A stretch of DNA of 12,070 nucleotides from Actinotignum timonense (GCF_030216305.1 NZ_JASOKT010000024.1:1-12070); one strand, 5' to 3'. Numbered from the stretch's first letter, positions 1 to 8,264 are shown. The notes: generated from the letters alone by a model not told the origin. Numbers and translations: made by a program.

Positions 1-2
1 AG

Positions 3-76
3 TGGGCCCGACCGGATTCGAACCGATGACACCCTGGGTGTAAACCAGGTGCTCTGACCAACTGAGCTACGGGCCC
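3..76 (-). tRNA. tRNA-Val (anticodon UAC)
   Basis: Read on the minus strand this folds as a full cloverleaf of 74 nt. The 7-bp acceptor stem is GGGCCCG with CGGGCCC, the D arm is GCTC/GAGC, the anticodon stem is CCTGG/CCAGG around loop TTTACAC, and the T arm has loop TTCGAAT. Positions 34-36 of the tRNA are TAC, which reads the valine codon GUA. The discriminator base is A. The next minus-strand bases are CT, so the 3' CCA is not encoded. It lies 147 bases downstream of the DUF3052 gene on the same strand. Confidence 0.96.
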
Positions 77-223
77 GCGCGCTGCGCACTCGGATGATCC
101 TACCCGATGCGCGGCCCGCGCGCACCTTCGCGCCGAAAATACCGGCAGCGCTTCCGTTGCGACTGTCCGCCGGCGCTACCGGCCCGGCTTACCGCCCGGC
201 TCCGCGCGCAGCTCCCGCCGGCT

Positions 224-622
224 CTAGTAGCGCAGGCCCTTATTGGTTAGGCGCACGCCCGTCCAGGACTCCCCGAGGGCCACGGATGTGGTTGGTTGCA
301 TGCCCGCGGTATCAGCAGCCTCTTCAATATCGTTATGCGGCACCGCATTCGACACTCGCCCGGTGGGCACGAAGAGCCAGCAGATAGCATTTTCGTCATC
401 GAAATTAGCCTTGATATCCAGGAGCAAATCGGTGAGGTCATCGACGTCTCCGTCGTCCGCGCGCCACCAAGCGATGGCGCCGTCCACGATATCGCGCGAA
501 TCTTCGTCCACCAGCGCGCTTCCGATAGTTTCTTCGATCTGCGCGCGGACCTGGGCGGCTACGTCGTCGTCGTAGCCAAATTCTTGGATGATGTTCCCTT
601 TCTGGAAACCAAACGAACTCAT
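224..622 (-). CDS. DUF3052 family protein
   Basis: A 132-residue acidic, soluble protein with no signal peptide or membrane segment. It matches the actinobacterial DUF3052 family as I remember it: an N-terminal GFQKGNIIQEFGYDDDV block (about residues 5-21), a central DEDSRDIVDGAIAWWR segment (about 39-54), the DDGDVDDL run after it, and a C-terminal GESWTGVRL motif (about 117-125). The molecular function is not known to me. DUF3052 genes commonly sit beside aceE in Actinobacteria, and here it is divergent from aceE across 310 bases. The start is the ATG at 620-622; the upstream ribosome site is weak (TGAGC). The gene ends with TAG. Family call is confident, role unknown. Confidence 0.88.
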   Translation of the reverse strand: MSSFGFQKGNIIQEFGYDDDVAAQVRAQIEETIGSALVDEDSRDIVDGAIAWWRADDGDVDDLTDLLLDIKANFDDENAICWLFVPTGRVSNAVPHNDIEEAADTAGMQPTTSVALGESWTGVRLTNKGLRY

Positions 623-932
623 GGCTTAAGCTCATCTGATCGCCGGCATTTTTTCAAGTTAATCTCAGCCGCGTCGCCCGTGATTTTGGTGATCATTACC
701 GTACGACAACGCACGGCGCCCGCTTCCCGGGCGCCGCGAAAGGCACCGGCCATGCGCCCCGTCCACCGCTTAGCTTAATTCCGCTCATGCCTGTGCGATG
801 GCTCTCAACAACGCGGTAATATACGAGTGTATGTGTAAGAGGTACCACAGCCGTTCTGGGACCAAAGCCGCGAACGGGTAGCCTTGACACGTCCCTAAGA
901 ACTACAACCACTCAAGCAATGGAGGAGATTCC
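623..932. promoter_or_regulatory. Divergent intergenic region between the DUF3052 gene and aceE
   Basis: This 310-base stretch holds no credible gene and must contain the promoters of both flanking genes. It contains a perfect 9-bp inverted repeat (714-736, listed separately). On the plus strand a TAATAT at 817-822 and a TTGACA at 884-889 resemble sigma-70-type boxes, but neither has a well-spaced partner: nothing like a -35 stands 16-18 nt before TAATAT, and the best A/T-rich hexamer after TTGACA (TACAAC at 903-908) is only 13 nt away. I therefore do not assign an exact promoter. The base composition near 800-840 is more A/T-rich than the surrounding coding DNA, as expected of a promoter zone. 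Confidence 0.5.
714..736. repeat. 9-bp inverted repeat between the DUF3052 gene and aceE
   Basis: CGGCGCCCG (714-722) is followed by a five-base spacer CTTCC and its exact reverse complement CGGGCGCCG (728-736). It would form a very stable hairpin in RNA. No T-run follows on either strand, and it lies upstream of both divergent start codons, about 92 bases from DUF3052 and 196 bases from aceE. It could be an operator, a 5' leader hairpin of one gene, or a block against read-through between divergent units. Confidence 0.6.
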
Positions 933-3695
933 GTGGCTTCACAAGATTCTGATGATCGCATGGTGTCCGGCCAGCTCAGCCAGATCCCGGATGTTGATCC
1001 GGAAGAAACCCGCGAATGGCTCGCGTCCGTGGATGATCTGATTGAAACAAATGGTGCGGATCGGGCGCGGTTTATCCTCGCCAGCGTGGATGAACACGCG
1101 CGCGCCAAGGGAGTTTCGGTCTCCCCTGATCTCGTCACGCCCTATATCAATACGATTCCGGCGGAAGAAGAACCTCCGTACCCGGGCACCCCGGAAGAAG
1201 AGGAACTCGAACACCAATTCCGCAGCTGGACCCGGTGGAATGCGGCCGTGATGGTCACGCGCGCCCAGCGCCCCGGCGTGGGGGTAGGCGGCCATATTTC
1301 CTCCTACGCCGCCCAGGCTACCCTTTACGAAGTGGGCTTCAACCACTTCTTCCGCGGCCCGGATGCTCCCGGTGGCGGGGACCAAATCTTCTTCCAGGGC
1401 CACTCCTCCCCCGGTAATTACGCGCGTGCCTACCTGGAAGGGCGCCTGACGGAAGCCGATCTGGATTCCTTCCGCCAGGAAGCCTCCCGTATTTCCGGCG
1501 GGCGCGGCCTGCCCTCCTACCCGCATCCCCACCAGATGCCGGACTTCTGGCAGTTCCCCACCGTGTCCCTCGGGCTGGGCGCCACGAACTCCATCTACCA
1601 GGCTTGGTTCAATCGCTACCTGAGCGAACGCGGCATTAAGGACACCTCGGATTCGCACGTATGGGCCTTCCTGGGCGATGGCGAAATGGACGAACCCGAA
1701 TCGCGCGGTATGCTTCAGCTGGCCGCCTCCCAAAAGTTGGATAACCTCACCTGGGTAGTCAATTGCAACCTCCAGCGCCTGGACGGCCCGGTGCGCGGCA
1801 ACGGCAATATCGTGCAGGAACTCGAATCCTTCTTTAAGGGCGCGGGCTGGAATGTCATCAAGGTGCTGTGGGGTTCGGGTTGGGATAAGCTCCTCGCCCA
1901 GGATAAGGACCACGCCCTCGTGGATCTCATGACCTCTACCCCGGACGGTGACTACCAGGGCTTCAAGGCGAATGACGGTTCCTACGTGCGCAATAACTTC
2001 TTCGGGCGCGATCCGCGCACGAAGGCCATGGTGGAAGATTGGTCCGATGATGAGATTTGGGCGCTGCGCCGCGGCGGCCACGATCACCACAAGATCTACG
2101 CTGCCTACCGGGCAGCCCTGGCCCATAAGGGCCAGCCCACCGTGATTCTGGCGCAGACGGTCAAGGGTTATGACCTCGGCTCGAACTTCGCCGGGCGTAA
2201 TGCCACCCACCAGATGAAGAAGCTCAATAGCAATGATCTCAAATTGCTGCGCGATACCCTGCGTATCCCCATTGATGATTCCGAGCTGGAAGATCCCTAT
2301 AACGCGCCCTACTACAAGCCGGCTGAAGATCACCCGGCCATGAAGCATATGCGCGAGCGGCGCGAAGCACTCGGCGGCTACCTCCCCCAGCGCCGCACCC
2401 ACCAGGGTGGGATCGCACTGCCGGCCGATAAGCCCTTCCAGTCCATGAAGAAGGGTTCGGGCAAGCAAAAGGTGGCCACCACGATGGCCCTGGTTCGCCT
2501 GCTCAAGGACATTATGCGCGATAAGGAATTCGGCTTCCGCATGGTGCCGATCGTTCCGGACGAAGCGCGTACCTTCGGCATGGATTCCATGTTCCCCTCC
2601 GCCAAGATCTTCAATACCCAGGGCCAGCAGTACACCGCGGTGGACCACGATATGCTGCTGTCCTACAAGGAATCCACTCAGGGCCAGCTGCTCCACACCG
2701 GTATTACCGAAGCCGGTTCCCTCTCCGCTTTCGTGGCGGCCGGAACCTCGTATGCCACCCATAACACCCCGATGGTGCCTTTCTACATCTTCTACTCGAT
2801 GTTCGGGTTCCAGCGCACCGGGGATCAGTTCTGGGCGGCCTACGACCAGCTGGCACGCGGCTTCATTATCGGTGGCACCGCCGGGCGCACCACCCTCACG
2901 GGTGAAGGCTCCCAGCATATGGACGGGCATTCCCCCGTGCTGGCCTCCACCAACCCGGGCATGATTATTTACGATGCGGCCTACGCTTATGAACTCGGCC
3001 ATATCTTCAAGGATGGCCTGAAGCGTATGTACGGGGATGGATCTGACGGGCGTGAGCAGAACGTCATGTACTACCTCACGGTCTACAACGAGCCCATCCA
3101 CCAGCCCGCCGAACCGGAGAATGTGGACGTGGATGGCATTATCCGCGGTATCTACAAGCTCGATGAGGCCGATGGCCTGGGCGGCCCGCGCGTCAATCTG
3201 CTCTCCTCGGGCGTGGGGGTGCGCTGGGCCCGCGAAGCCAAGCGCATGCTGCGCGATGACTGGGGCGTGGATGCCACCGTCTACTCGGTGACCTCCTGGT
3301 ATGAGCTGCGTAAAGACGGCTTGGCCACCAACGAATACAACTACCTCCACCCGGAGGAAGAACCGCGTAAGGCCTACGTGACCGCGAAGCTGGAAGGCGA
3401 AGAAGGTCCCTTCATCGCCACCTCCGATTTTGAGCACCAGGTCCAGGATTCCATCCGCGAATGGATCCCCGGTGATTATGAGACGCTCGGCGCCAAGGGC
3501 ATTGGTATTTCCGATACCCGCCCGGCCGCCCGGCGCTACTTCAAGATCGACGACGCCACCATGGTGGTGCGGGCCCTGTACGCGCTGGCCAAGGCCGGCA
3601 AGATCGACCGCTCGGTTGTCCGCCAGGCAATCGAGAAGTACGATCTGCATAACCCGGCAGCCGCCGAACCGGTTCCCGATAACGACCCGGAGTAA
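933..3695 (+). CDS. aceE: Pyruvate dehydrogenase E1 component, homodimeric (EC 1.2.4.1)
   Basis: A 920-residue thiamine-diphosphate enzyme that decarboxylates pyruvate and acetylates the lipoyl arm of E2, feeding acetyl-CoA to the citrate cycle. Length fits the single-chain AceE family (E. coli about 887) plus a somewhat longer N-terminus. The ThDP motif is GDG at 248-250 running to NCN at 277-279, within [10 protein letters not shown] and [11 protein letters not shown], nearly identical to E. coli AceE. The active-site loop histidine is in ATHQMKK (His426). The cofactor-activating glutamate is Glu593 in TGITEAG. The [11 protein letters not shown] block (about 657-667) supplies further active-site histidines. 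The start is GTG at 933, chosen because GGAGGAG (921-927) lies five bases upstream. No E2 or E3 gene is nearby, so the other subunits must be encoded elsewhere. DUF3052 is divergent. Confidence 0.97.
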   Translation: MASQDSDDRMVSGQLSQIPDVDPEETREWLASVDDLIETNGADRARFILASVDEHARAKGVSVSPDLVTPYINTIPAEEEPPYPGTPEEEELEHQFRSWTRWNAAVMVTRAQRPGVGVGGHISSYAAQATLYEVGFNHFFRGPDAPGGGDQIFFQGHSSPGNYARAYLEGRLTEADLDSFRQEASRISGGRGLPSYPHPHQMPDFWQFPTVSLGLGATNSIYQAWFNRYLSERGIKDTSDSHVWAFLGDGEMDEPESRGMLQLAASQKLDNLTWVVNCNLQRLDGPVRGNGNIVQELESFFKGAGWNVIKVLWGSGWDKLLAQDKDHALVDLMTSTPDGDYQGFKANDGSYVRNNFFGRDPRTKAMVEDWSDDEIWALRRGGHDHHKIYAAYRAALAHKGQPTVILAQTVKGYDLGSNFAGRNATHQMKKLNSNDLKLLRDTLRIPIDDSELEDPYNAPYYKPAEDHPAMKHMRERREALGGYLPQRRTHQGGIALPADKPFQSMKKGSGKQKVATTMALVRLLKDIMRDKEFGFRMVPIVPDEARTFGMDSMFPSAKIFNTQGQQYTAVDHDMLLSYKESTQGQLLHTGITEAGSLSAFVAAGTSYATHNTPMVPFYIFYSMFGFQRTGDQFWAAYDQLARGFIIGGTAGRTTLTGEGSQHMDGHSPVLASTNPGMIIYDAAYAYELGHIFKDGLKRMYGDGSDGREQNVMYYLTVYNEPIHQPAEPENVDVDGIIRGIYKLDEADGLGGPRVNLLSSGVGVRWAREAKRMLRDDWGVDATVYSVTSWYELRKDGLATNEYNYLHPEEEPRKAYVTAKLEGEEGPFIATSDFEHQVQDSIREWIPGDYETLGAKGIGISDTRPAARRYFKIDDATMVVRALYALAKAGKIDRSVVRQAIEKYDLHNPAAAEPVPDNDPE

Positions 3696-3754
3696 AGCGG
3701 CCCGGGCCACGCCGGCTCTCCCGGCATCACCGGGATTCCCGGCACGCCCAGGCT

Positions 3755-3800
3755 ACGACGCTCGGGCGCTGCACCGGCAGCGGCGCAGGCCCGGCGTCGT
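3755..3800 (+). terminator. Large hairpin downstream of aceE, probable terminator
   Basis: Starting 60 bases after the aceE stop, ACGACGC (3755-3761) and CGGGC (3763-3767) pair with GCCCG (3789-3793) and GCGTCGT (3794-3800), leaving only a bulged T at 3762. Inside, GCTGC (3768-3772) pairs with GCAGC (3777-3781) around an ACCG tetraloop. No T-run follows, which is common for hairpins at actinobacterial gene ends. It lies before the ABC operon promoter, so it would insulate that operon from aceE read-through. Confidence 0.55.
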
Positions 3801-3820
3801 CGTAACTAATTGAATAGTGT

Positions 3821-3849
3821 TTGAGCATCCGTGCTCTCACACGTAGCAT
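3821..3849 (+). promoter_or_regulatory. Candidate sigma-70-type promoter of the ABC exporter operon
   Basis: TTGAGC (3821-3826) and TAGCAT (3844-3849) are separated by exactly 17 bases and match the -35 and -10 consensus well. Transcription would start near 3855-3857, giving a leader of about 75 bases before the TTG start of the first ABC gene. The -10 box lies inside the palindrome at 3837-3856. This is a prediction from sequence pattern and spacing. Confidence 0.5.
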
Positions 3850-3856
3850 AGTGTGA
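3837..3856. promoter_or_regulatory. Palindromic operator-like site over the ABC operon -10 box
   Basis: TCACAC (3837-3842) and GTGTGA (3851-3856) are perfect 6-bp half-sites around an 8-bp centre that contains the candidate -10 box. A dimeric regulator bound here would block RNA polymerase, so the natural reading is a repressor site. No regulator gene is adjacent, so the protein that would bind is unknown. Confidence 0.45.
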
Positions 3857-3930
3857 CGGTCCTTTCTCACCCGTGAATAATTATCGCGAGCTGAGCTTTC
3901 GGACCGCCACACATATATGGAGGCTAGTGA

Positions 3931-5811
3931 TTGACCGTTTATCGACTGGCGTGGAGGCATCTGCGCGACCGCAAATTCCAGCTCCTCGCGATTGCTGTGC
4001 TACAGATCGCGCAGGTGCTCCTCGGGCTCACCCTCCCCGCGCTGGGCGCTAACGTTATCGATTACGGCATTCTGGAACGCAATAGCTCCTATATTTGGTC
4101 GCGCGGACTGCTCATGGGCCTCTTCACCCTCGCGCAGGTGCTCTGCGCTATCGGGGCGATCTATTACGGGGCGCTGGTCTCCACCCACCTGGGCCGGGAG
4201 CTGCGCCGCGAAACTTTCGCGCATGTGCAACGCTTCTCCCCCGCGGACCAACAGCGTTTCGGAGCCTCCACCCTGGTCACCCGCACCACGAACGACGTCA
4301 ACCAAATCCAGATGGTCACGCTCATGTCCCTCACCATTATGGTGACGGCCCCGATTATGGGCGTGGGCGGGGTGCTCATGGCCATCGGGCAAGACGTAGT
4401 CCTCTCCCTCACCCTCCTCGTGATTATCCCGGTGCTCACCGCAATTATTCTGGTGTGTACCGCGATGCTCGCCACACGCTACGAAACTCTCCAGCGGCGC
4501 GTGGACGCCATTAACGATGCGCTGCGCTCCCAGCTCTCCGGGGTGCGGGTAATTCGGGCCTTCCGCCGCGAAGAAGCCATGGCCGGGGAATTCGAGGTTC
4601 ATAACCGCAATTTCCGCTCGATTATGCTCCAGATCGGCACGATTTGGTCCGCGCTGCTGCCGGCCATGAGCGCGGTCATCGGGCTAGCTTCCGCGCTGAT
4701 CGTGTGGATTGGCGGGCATCGAATTGCCGGAGGCTCCATGCCGGTGGGTGCGCTGGCCGCGTTTATCACCTACCTCATGATGATTCTGGGCGCGGTCATG
4801 ATGCTCGGCATGATTATTATGGTGGTTCCGCGCGGGAACGTTTCCGCCGAACGCGTCATCGAGGTCAATACCACCGTTCCTTCTATTACGGACGCGCCGG
4901 ATGCGCGGGAGATGCCGCCCGGTCCGGTCACCTTCCGCTTGCGCGATATTTCCCTCACCTACGCGGATGCGGACGAGCCTGCCTTGCGCGGCATTTCTTT
5001 GTGTTTCAAGCCTGGAACGACGACGGCGATTATCGGCGCCTCGGGCTCGGGCAAATCATCGCTGGTGAAAATACTGCCGCGCCTCGTGGATGTGACCGCC
5101 GGGCGCTTCACCGTGGAAGGCAGCGCCGGGGCCGGTGAAGTGGATGTGCGCGATATTCGACTCGCTGATTTCCGCCGCCGGGTGGCCCTTGTACCCCAGC
5201 GGGCTTTCCTGTTTAGTGGCACGGTGGCCAGCAATGTTGCCGGCTCCACCCGCGATATTAACCAGGAGCGGGTCATTGATGCACTGCGCTGCGCCCAGGC
5301 CTGGGATTTTGTTCAGGCCGGGGGCGGGCTGGAGATGCCGGTGGAAACCGGGGGAACTAATCTTTCCGGCGGGCAGCGCCAGCGCCTGACCATCGCGCGG
5401 GCCCTCTACCGGGCCCTGCCCGATAGCTCCGGGCGGGCCGGGGCTGACCTGGTGGTTTTCGATGATTCTTTCTCCGCCCTCGATTACGCCACCGATGCCC
5501 AGCTGCGAGCCAACCTCAAGGAGCGGATCCGGGATGCCGCGGTGGTCATCATCGCCCAACGTATTTCAACTACCCGTAGCGCTGATTGCGTCGTCGTACT
5601 GGATTGCGGCGAGGTAGTAGGCTGCGGCACGCACGCCGAACTGATGGAAACAAATGATATGTACCGCTCGATTGTGCGCTCCCAAGAGCGCGGGCCGGAA
5701 GGCAGCGCGGAACGCGGAACGGAAGCGAAGGGTACGGAACGCGGAACGGCGGGAAGCGGTGCGGAACCAAGCGGCACAGCGGCCGCAACGGGTGAGGAGG
5801 CGCGGGCATGA
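3931..5811 (+). CDS. ABC exporter half-transporter with degenerate ATP site (subunit 1)
   Basis: A 626-residue fusion of a type-1 exporter membrane domain (six helices, roughly 16-40, 57-81, 130-152, 158-180, 238-262, 272-300) to an ATPase domain from about 330. Visible motifs are Walker A GASGSGKSS (369-377), Q-loop Gln423, signature LSGGQ (478-482), Walker B LVVFDD (507-512) and D-loop SALD (515-518). Two catalytic residues are replaced: Asp512 stands where the catalytic glutamate should be, and Gln543 replaces the switch histidine in IIAQR. That is the known signature of the degenerate half of heterodimeric exporters such as TM287/288. Beyond about residue 586 there is a polar tail with a nine-residue repeat. 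The start is TTG at 3931, supported by ATGGAGG (3917-3923). It overlaps the next gene by ATGA. Substrate unknown; multidrug or lipid export is typical of the family. Confidence 0.93.
   Translation: MTVYRLAWRHLRDRKFQLLAIAVLQIAQVLLGLTLPALGANVIDYGILERNSSYIWSRGLLMGLFTLAQVLCAIGAIYYGALVSTHLGRELRRETFAHVQRFSPADQQRFGASTLVTRTTNDVNQIQMVTLMSLTIMVTAPIMGVGGVLMAIGQDVVLSLTLLVIIPVLTAIILVCTAMLATRYETLQRRVDAINDALRSQLSGVRVIRAFRREEAMAGEFEVHNRNFRSIMLQIGTIWSALLPAMSAVIGLASALIVWIGGHRIAGGSMPVGALAAFITYLMMILGAVMMLGMIIMVVPRGNVSAERVIEVNTTVPSITDAPDAREMPPGPVTFRLRDISLTYADADEPALRGISLCFKPGTTTAIIGASGSGKSSLVKILPRLVDVTAGRFTVEGSAGAGEVDVRDIRLADFRRRVALVPQRAFLFSGTVASNVAGSTRDINQERVIDALRCAQAWDFVQAGGGLEMPVETGGTNLSGGQRQRLTIARALYRALPDSSGRAGADLVVFDDSFSALDYATDAQLRANLKERIRDAAVVIIAQRISTTRSADCVVVLDCGEVVGCGTHAELMETNDMYRSIVRSQERGPEGSAERGTEAKGTERGTAGSGAEPSGTAAATGEEARA
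5708..5768 (+). repeat. 27-bp in-frame tandem repeat at the 3' end of the first ABC gene
   Basis: A 15-base unit, CGGAACGCGGAACGG, occurs at 5708-5722 and again at 5735-5749, exactly 27 bases apart, and a partial third copy (CGGAACC) begins at 5762, again 27 bases on. The period is nine codons, so it encodes related nine-residue blocks, AERGTEAKG, TERGTAGSG and AEPSGTAAA, at residues 593-619. Gain or loss of a unit would keep the frame. Confidence 0.75.
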
Positions 5812-7595
5812 GAGGTGCCGGAAATATTGACGAAGCCCGCGATATCCGCGGGGCGCTTCTCACCCTTATTCGCCACTACCTGCGCCATTACGTGGGGCGG
5901 ATCGTGGCGGTGCTGCTGCTTTCGCTTATCTCCACCGCGGCCGTGGTGGCCGCTCCCTTCCTACTCGGGCAGGGCACCAATGTGGTGGTGGATGGAATCC
6001 GTTCCGGCGGCGTCGATTTCCCGGGGTTGGCGCGGGTGCTGAGCCTGGCGGCCGGGTGCTATATTCTCTCGGCGCTGCTGCGTTTCTGGTTCGGTTATAT
6101 TATTCGCCTTATTATTCAGGATCTCGGCTATGAGATGCGGCGGGATTGCCAGCAGAAAATTGATCGGATGCCGCTATCCGTGCTGGATAAGCAGCAGCGC
6201 GGCGATGTGCTCTCGCGGGTCACGAACGACGTTGATAACGTGACCCAGTCCCTGCTGCAAACTCTTTCCGAAGTGCTCTCCGCGATCTACCAGATCATCG
6301 GGATCGTGGCGGTGATGGTCTATTTGTCCTGGTCGGTGGCCCTCGCCTCGCTGGTGGTCATCCCGGTGGGGATTATTGGGATCCTCCTGCTGCTGCGCCG
6401 CTCCCGCCCGTATTTCCGTGATCAGTGGCGCCTCACGGGTGATGTGTCCGCGGTGGTGGAGGAAAGTTTCACCGGGCTGGATGTGGTGGCCGCTTACGGG
6501 CTGGAAGATGAATTCCAAGGGCAGTTTGATAGCGCGAATGCGCAGCTCTACGATGCTTCTTTCCGCGCGCAGGCAATCGCGCAAATGTCCCAGCCGCTTA
6601 TGATGCTGGTACAGAACGGTTCTTTTGCCATCGTCACGCTCCTGGGCAGTATTCAGGCGATGGCCGGCACCATGACGATTGGAGGGCTGCAGGCGATGAT
6701 GCAATACACTCGCCAGCTCTCCCATCCGCTCCAGTCCCTGGCTTCCACCGCGAATCTTATTCAATCGGCGGCGGCTTCCGCGGAACGCATTTTCGATTAC
6801 CTGGCCCAGGAAGAGATGGCCCCGGATGCGAGTTCCAGCTATCGCGAGGTGGTGGCCCCCGAGGCGCGGCGCGGCACCATCGAATTCTCGCACGTGCGTT
6901 TTGCCTACGAGCCCGATACTCCGGTGATCCGCGATCTCTCGCTACGGGTGGAGCCGGGGCATTCCGTGGCGATTGTGGGGCCCACCGGCGCCGGGAAAAC
7001 CACGCTCGTCAATTTGCTCATGCGCTTTTATGAAGTGGACGGCGGGGCGATTACCGTGGACGGCGCGCCCATCGATTCCTTCACGAAAGAATCCCTACGG
7101 GAACATTTCGGCATGGTCCTGCAAGACACCTGGCTTTTTGACGGCACGGTCTGGGAAAACATCGCTTTCGGGAAGGACGGTGCTACGCGCGACGACGCCA
7201 TTGCCGCCGCGGCCGCCCTGGGCATTGATGATCTTCTTGAGACCCTCCCCCACGGTTTTGATACCCATATTGGGGATGAGGGCGAGAATGTTTCCGCCGG
7301 GGAGAAACAGCTCATCACCATCGCGCGGGCCTACCTGGCCAATCCCGATGTGCTTATTTTGGATGAGGCCACCAGTTCGGTGGATACCCGCACCGAGGCG
7401 CTTATCCAGGATGCGATGGAGCGGCTGCGCGAAGGGCGCACCTCCTTCATCATTGCGCACCGGCTCTCCACCGTCCGTAATGCCACCACGATCCTGGTTA
7501 TGGAAGCCGGGGACGTGGTAGAAAGCGGCACCCACGAGGAACTGCTGGCGGCCGGCGGCGCCTACGCCCGCCTCTACGAAAGCCAGTGGGCCTAA
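5808..7595 (+). CDS. ABC exporter half-transporter with catalytic glutamate (subunit 2)
   Basis: A 595-residue partner of the preceding gene, with six predicted membrane helices (about 30-54, 74-97, 150-172, 176-196, 262-284 and a weak sixth about 290-312) and an ATPase domain from about 357. Walker A is GPTGAGKTT (391-399), the Q-loop is Gln439, Walker B is VLILDE (515-520) with the catalytic Glu520 present, and the switch histidine is His551 in IIAHR. Its signature motif is abnormal, VSAGE (495-499) instead of LSGGQ. These strengths and defects mirror those of subunit 1, so the pair should build one working and one degenerate ATP site. The ATG at 5808 overlaps the upstream stop (ATGA), and GAGGAGG at about 5794-5800 is the ribosome site, implying translational coupling. 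Confidence 0.94.
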   Translation: MRGAGNIDEARDIRGALLTLIRHYLRHYVGRIVAVLLLSLISTAAVVAAPFLLGQGTNVVVDGIRSGGVDFPGLARVLSLAAGCYILSALLRFWFGYIIRLIIQDLGYEMRRDCQQKIDRMPLSVLDKQQRGDVLSRVTNDVDNVTQSLLQTLSEVLSAIYQIIGIVAVMVYLSWSVALASLVVIPVGIIGILLLLRRSRPYFRDQWRLTGDVSAVVEESFTGLDVVAAYGLEDEFQGQFDSANAQLYDASFRAQAIAQMSQPLMMLVQNGSFAIVTLLGSIQAMAGTMTIGGLQAMMQYTRQLSHPLQSLASTANLIQSAAASAERIFDYLAQEEMAPDASSSYREVVAPEARRGTIEFSHVRFAYEPDTPVIRDLSLRVEPGHSVAIVGPTGAGKTTLVNLLMRFYEVDGGAITVDGAPIDSFTKESLREHFGMVLQDTWLFDGTVWENIAFGKDGATRDDAIAAAAALGIDDLLETLPHGFDTHIGDEGENVSAGEKQLITIARAYLANPDVLILDEATSSVDTRTEALIQDAMERLREGRTSFIIAHRLSTVRNATTILVMEAGDVVESGTHEELLAAGGAYARLYESQWA

Positions 7596-7622
7596 ACGAG
7601 CAGCGAGCCAAGGCTACCCCGG

Positions 7623-7643
7623 GGTGCACTACCGAGGTGCACC
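7623..7643. terminator. Stem-loop between convergent ABC operon and membrane-protein gene
   Basis: GGTGCAC (7623-7629) pairs with GTGCACC (7637-7643) around a seven-base loop, 27 bases after the ABC operon stop and 32 bases from the stop of the facing gene. A ten-base palindrome ACCCCGGGGT (7616-7625) overlaps its left arm. The position between two converging genes suits a bidirectional terminator, although there is no T-run. Confidence 0.45.
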
Positions 7644-7675
7644 TAAGCTAGAGCCGCTGGCCTCAAAGTGGCGAT

Positions 7676-8143
7676 CTACGCGACCGGGACCGCGAGCTTC
7701 TCCTCGACTGAATTTTCCCGGCCGGCTAGATACCCGGACATGAGCCGCGATACCGCGCTGGCACCCAGGCTGAGCACCCACAGGGCAGCCATGAGAATGA
7801 GAATGCTCGGGTGCCCGGCATCCTTAATAATGAGGAAGACCAGGAGGATTACTCCGAGGGCAGCCGCGACCACCGGGATGGCCTGCATGGTGGGGCGCAG
7901 CCACGCCGGTGCCGAGCGCCGGGGTTGTTCCAGCAGCCCAAACCACTGGTAGACCCCCAGGAAATAAACCTGGCCGAGCGCAACCCAGAGCATCCCAAAA
8001 CAGGTACAGGTCCACATAGCAAGGCTAAATTCCGGTGCCCATTGCAACATATCCAAGGCATTGATGTAGAGAAGCGGATAACCAAGAAAACCGCCGAGAA
8101 CCGCGGCTCCCGCCGCAATTTTTCCAGCCGTATACGCGTTCAT
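7676..8143 (-). CDS. Four-helix integral membrane protein, function unknown
   Basis: A 155-residue hydrophobic protein with four likely membrane helices at about 7-28, 40-66, 87-107 and 112-135, short loops and a charged C-terminal tail (GRENSVEEKL). I do not recognise the family. Size and topology are like DUF2975-type small membrane proteins, but I see no decisive motif, so that is only a suggestion. The ATG at 8141-8143 is supported by GGAGGGA (complement of 8151-8157). It is convergent with the ABC operon and lies 177 bases downstream of the HAD gene stop. That gap has its own candidate promoter, phased repeats and an inverted repeat, so it is probably regulated separately. Confidence 0.8.
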   Translation of the reverse strand: MNAYTAGKIAAGAAVLGGFLGYPLLYINALDMLQWAPEFSLAMWTCTCFGMLWVALGQVYFLGVYQWFGLLEQPRRSAPAWLRPTMQAIPVVAAALGVILLVFLIIKDAGHPSILILMAALWVLSLGASAVSRLMSGYLAGRENSVEEKLAVPVA

Positions 8144-8157
8144 GATCAGATCCCTCC

Positions 8158-8176
8158 GTTGAATTAGGTATTCAAC
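8158..8176. promoter_or_regulatory. Inverted repeat abutting the membrane-protein ribosome site
   Basis: GTTGAAT (8158-8164) and ATTCAAC (8170-8176) are perfect 7-bp arms with a five-base spacer TAGGT. On the minus-strand transcript the hairpin would end directly against the GGAGGGA ribosome site. It may be an operator for a dimeric protein, or an RNA hairpin affecting ribosome access. Confidence 0.5.
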
Positions 8177-8264
8177 CGCCGCGGTGACGATCTTATGTGG
8201 GAGTCTAACGACGCCTCAGGTGGATGTATACGGCCGCAGGCCTCGCTGCTCAGATCTTAATCAA

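Noticed and set aside
3..76. tRNA-Val as an attachment site of an integrated element
   Set aside because: No integrase, no repeated tRNA 3' end and no foreign-looking genes are visible; the neighbours are housekeeping genes.
169..183. GCCGG-CGCTA-CCGGC hairpin downstream of the DUF3052 gene as a terminator
   Set aside because: Only five base pairs in a stretch full of similar GCCGG words and no T-run; too weak to call.
884..908. TTGACA (884-889) with TACAAC (903-908) as the aceE promoter
   Set aside because: The spacer is 13 bases, too short for a standard sigma-70 promoter, and no better -10 box stands at 16-18 bases.
939..3710. 923-codon open frame on the minus strand opposite aceE
   Set aside because: It mirrors aceE almost exactly, its protein has no recognisable family and is rich in Gly/His/Val as expected from the reverse reading of G/C-ending codons. 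aceE itself is certain.
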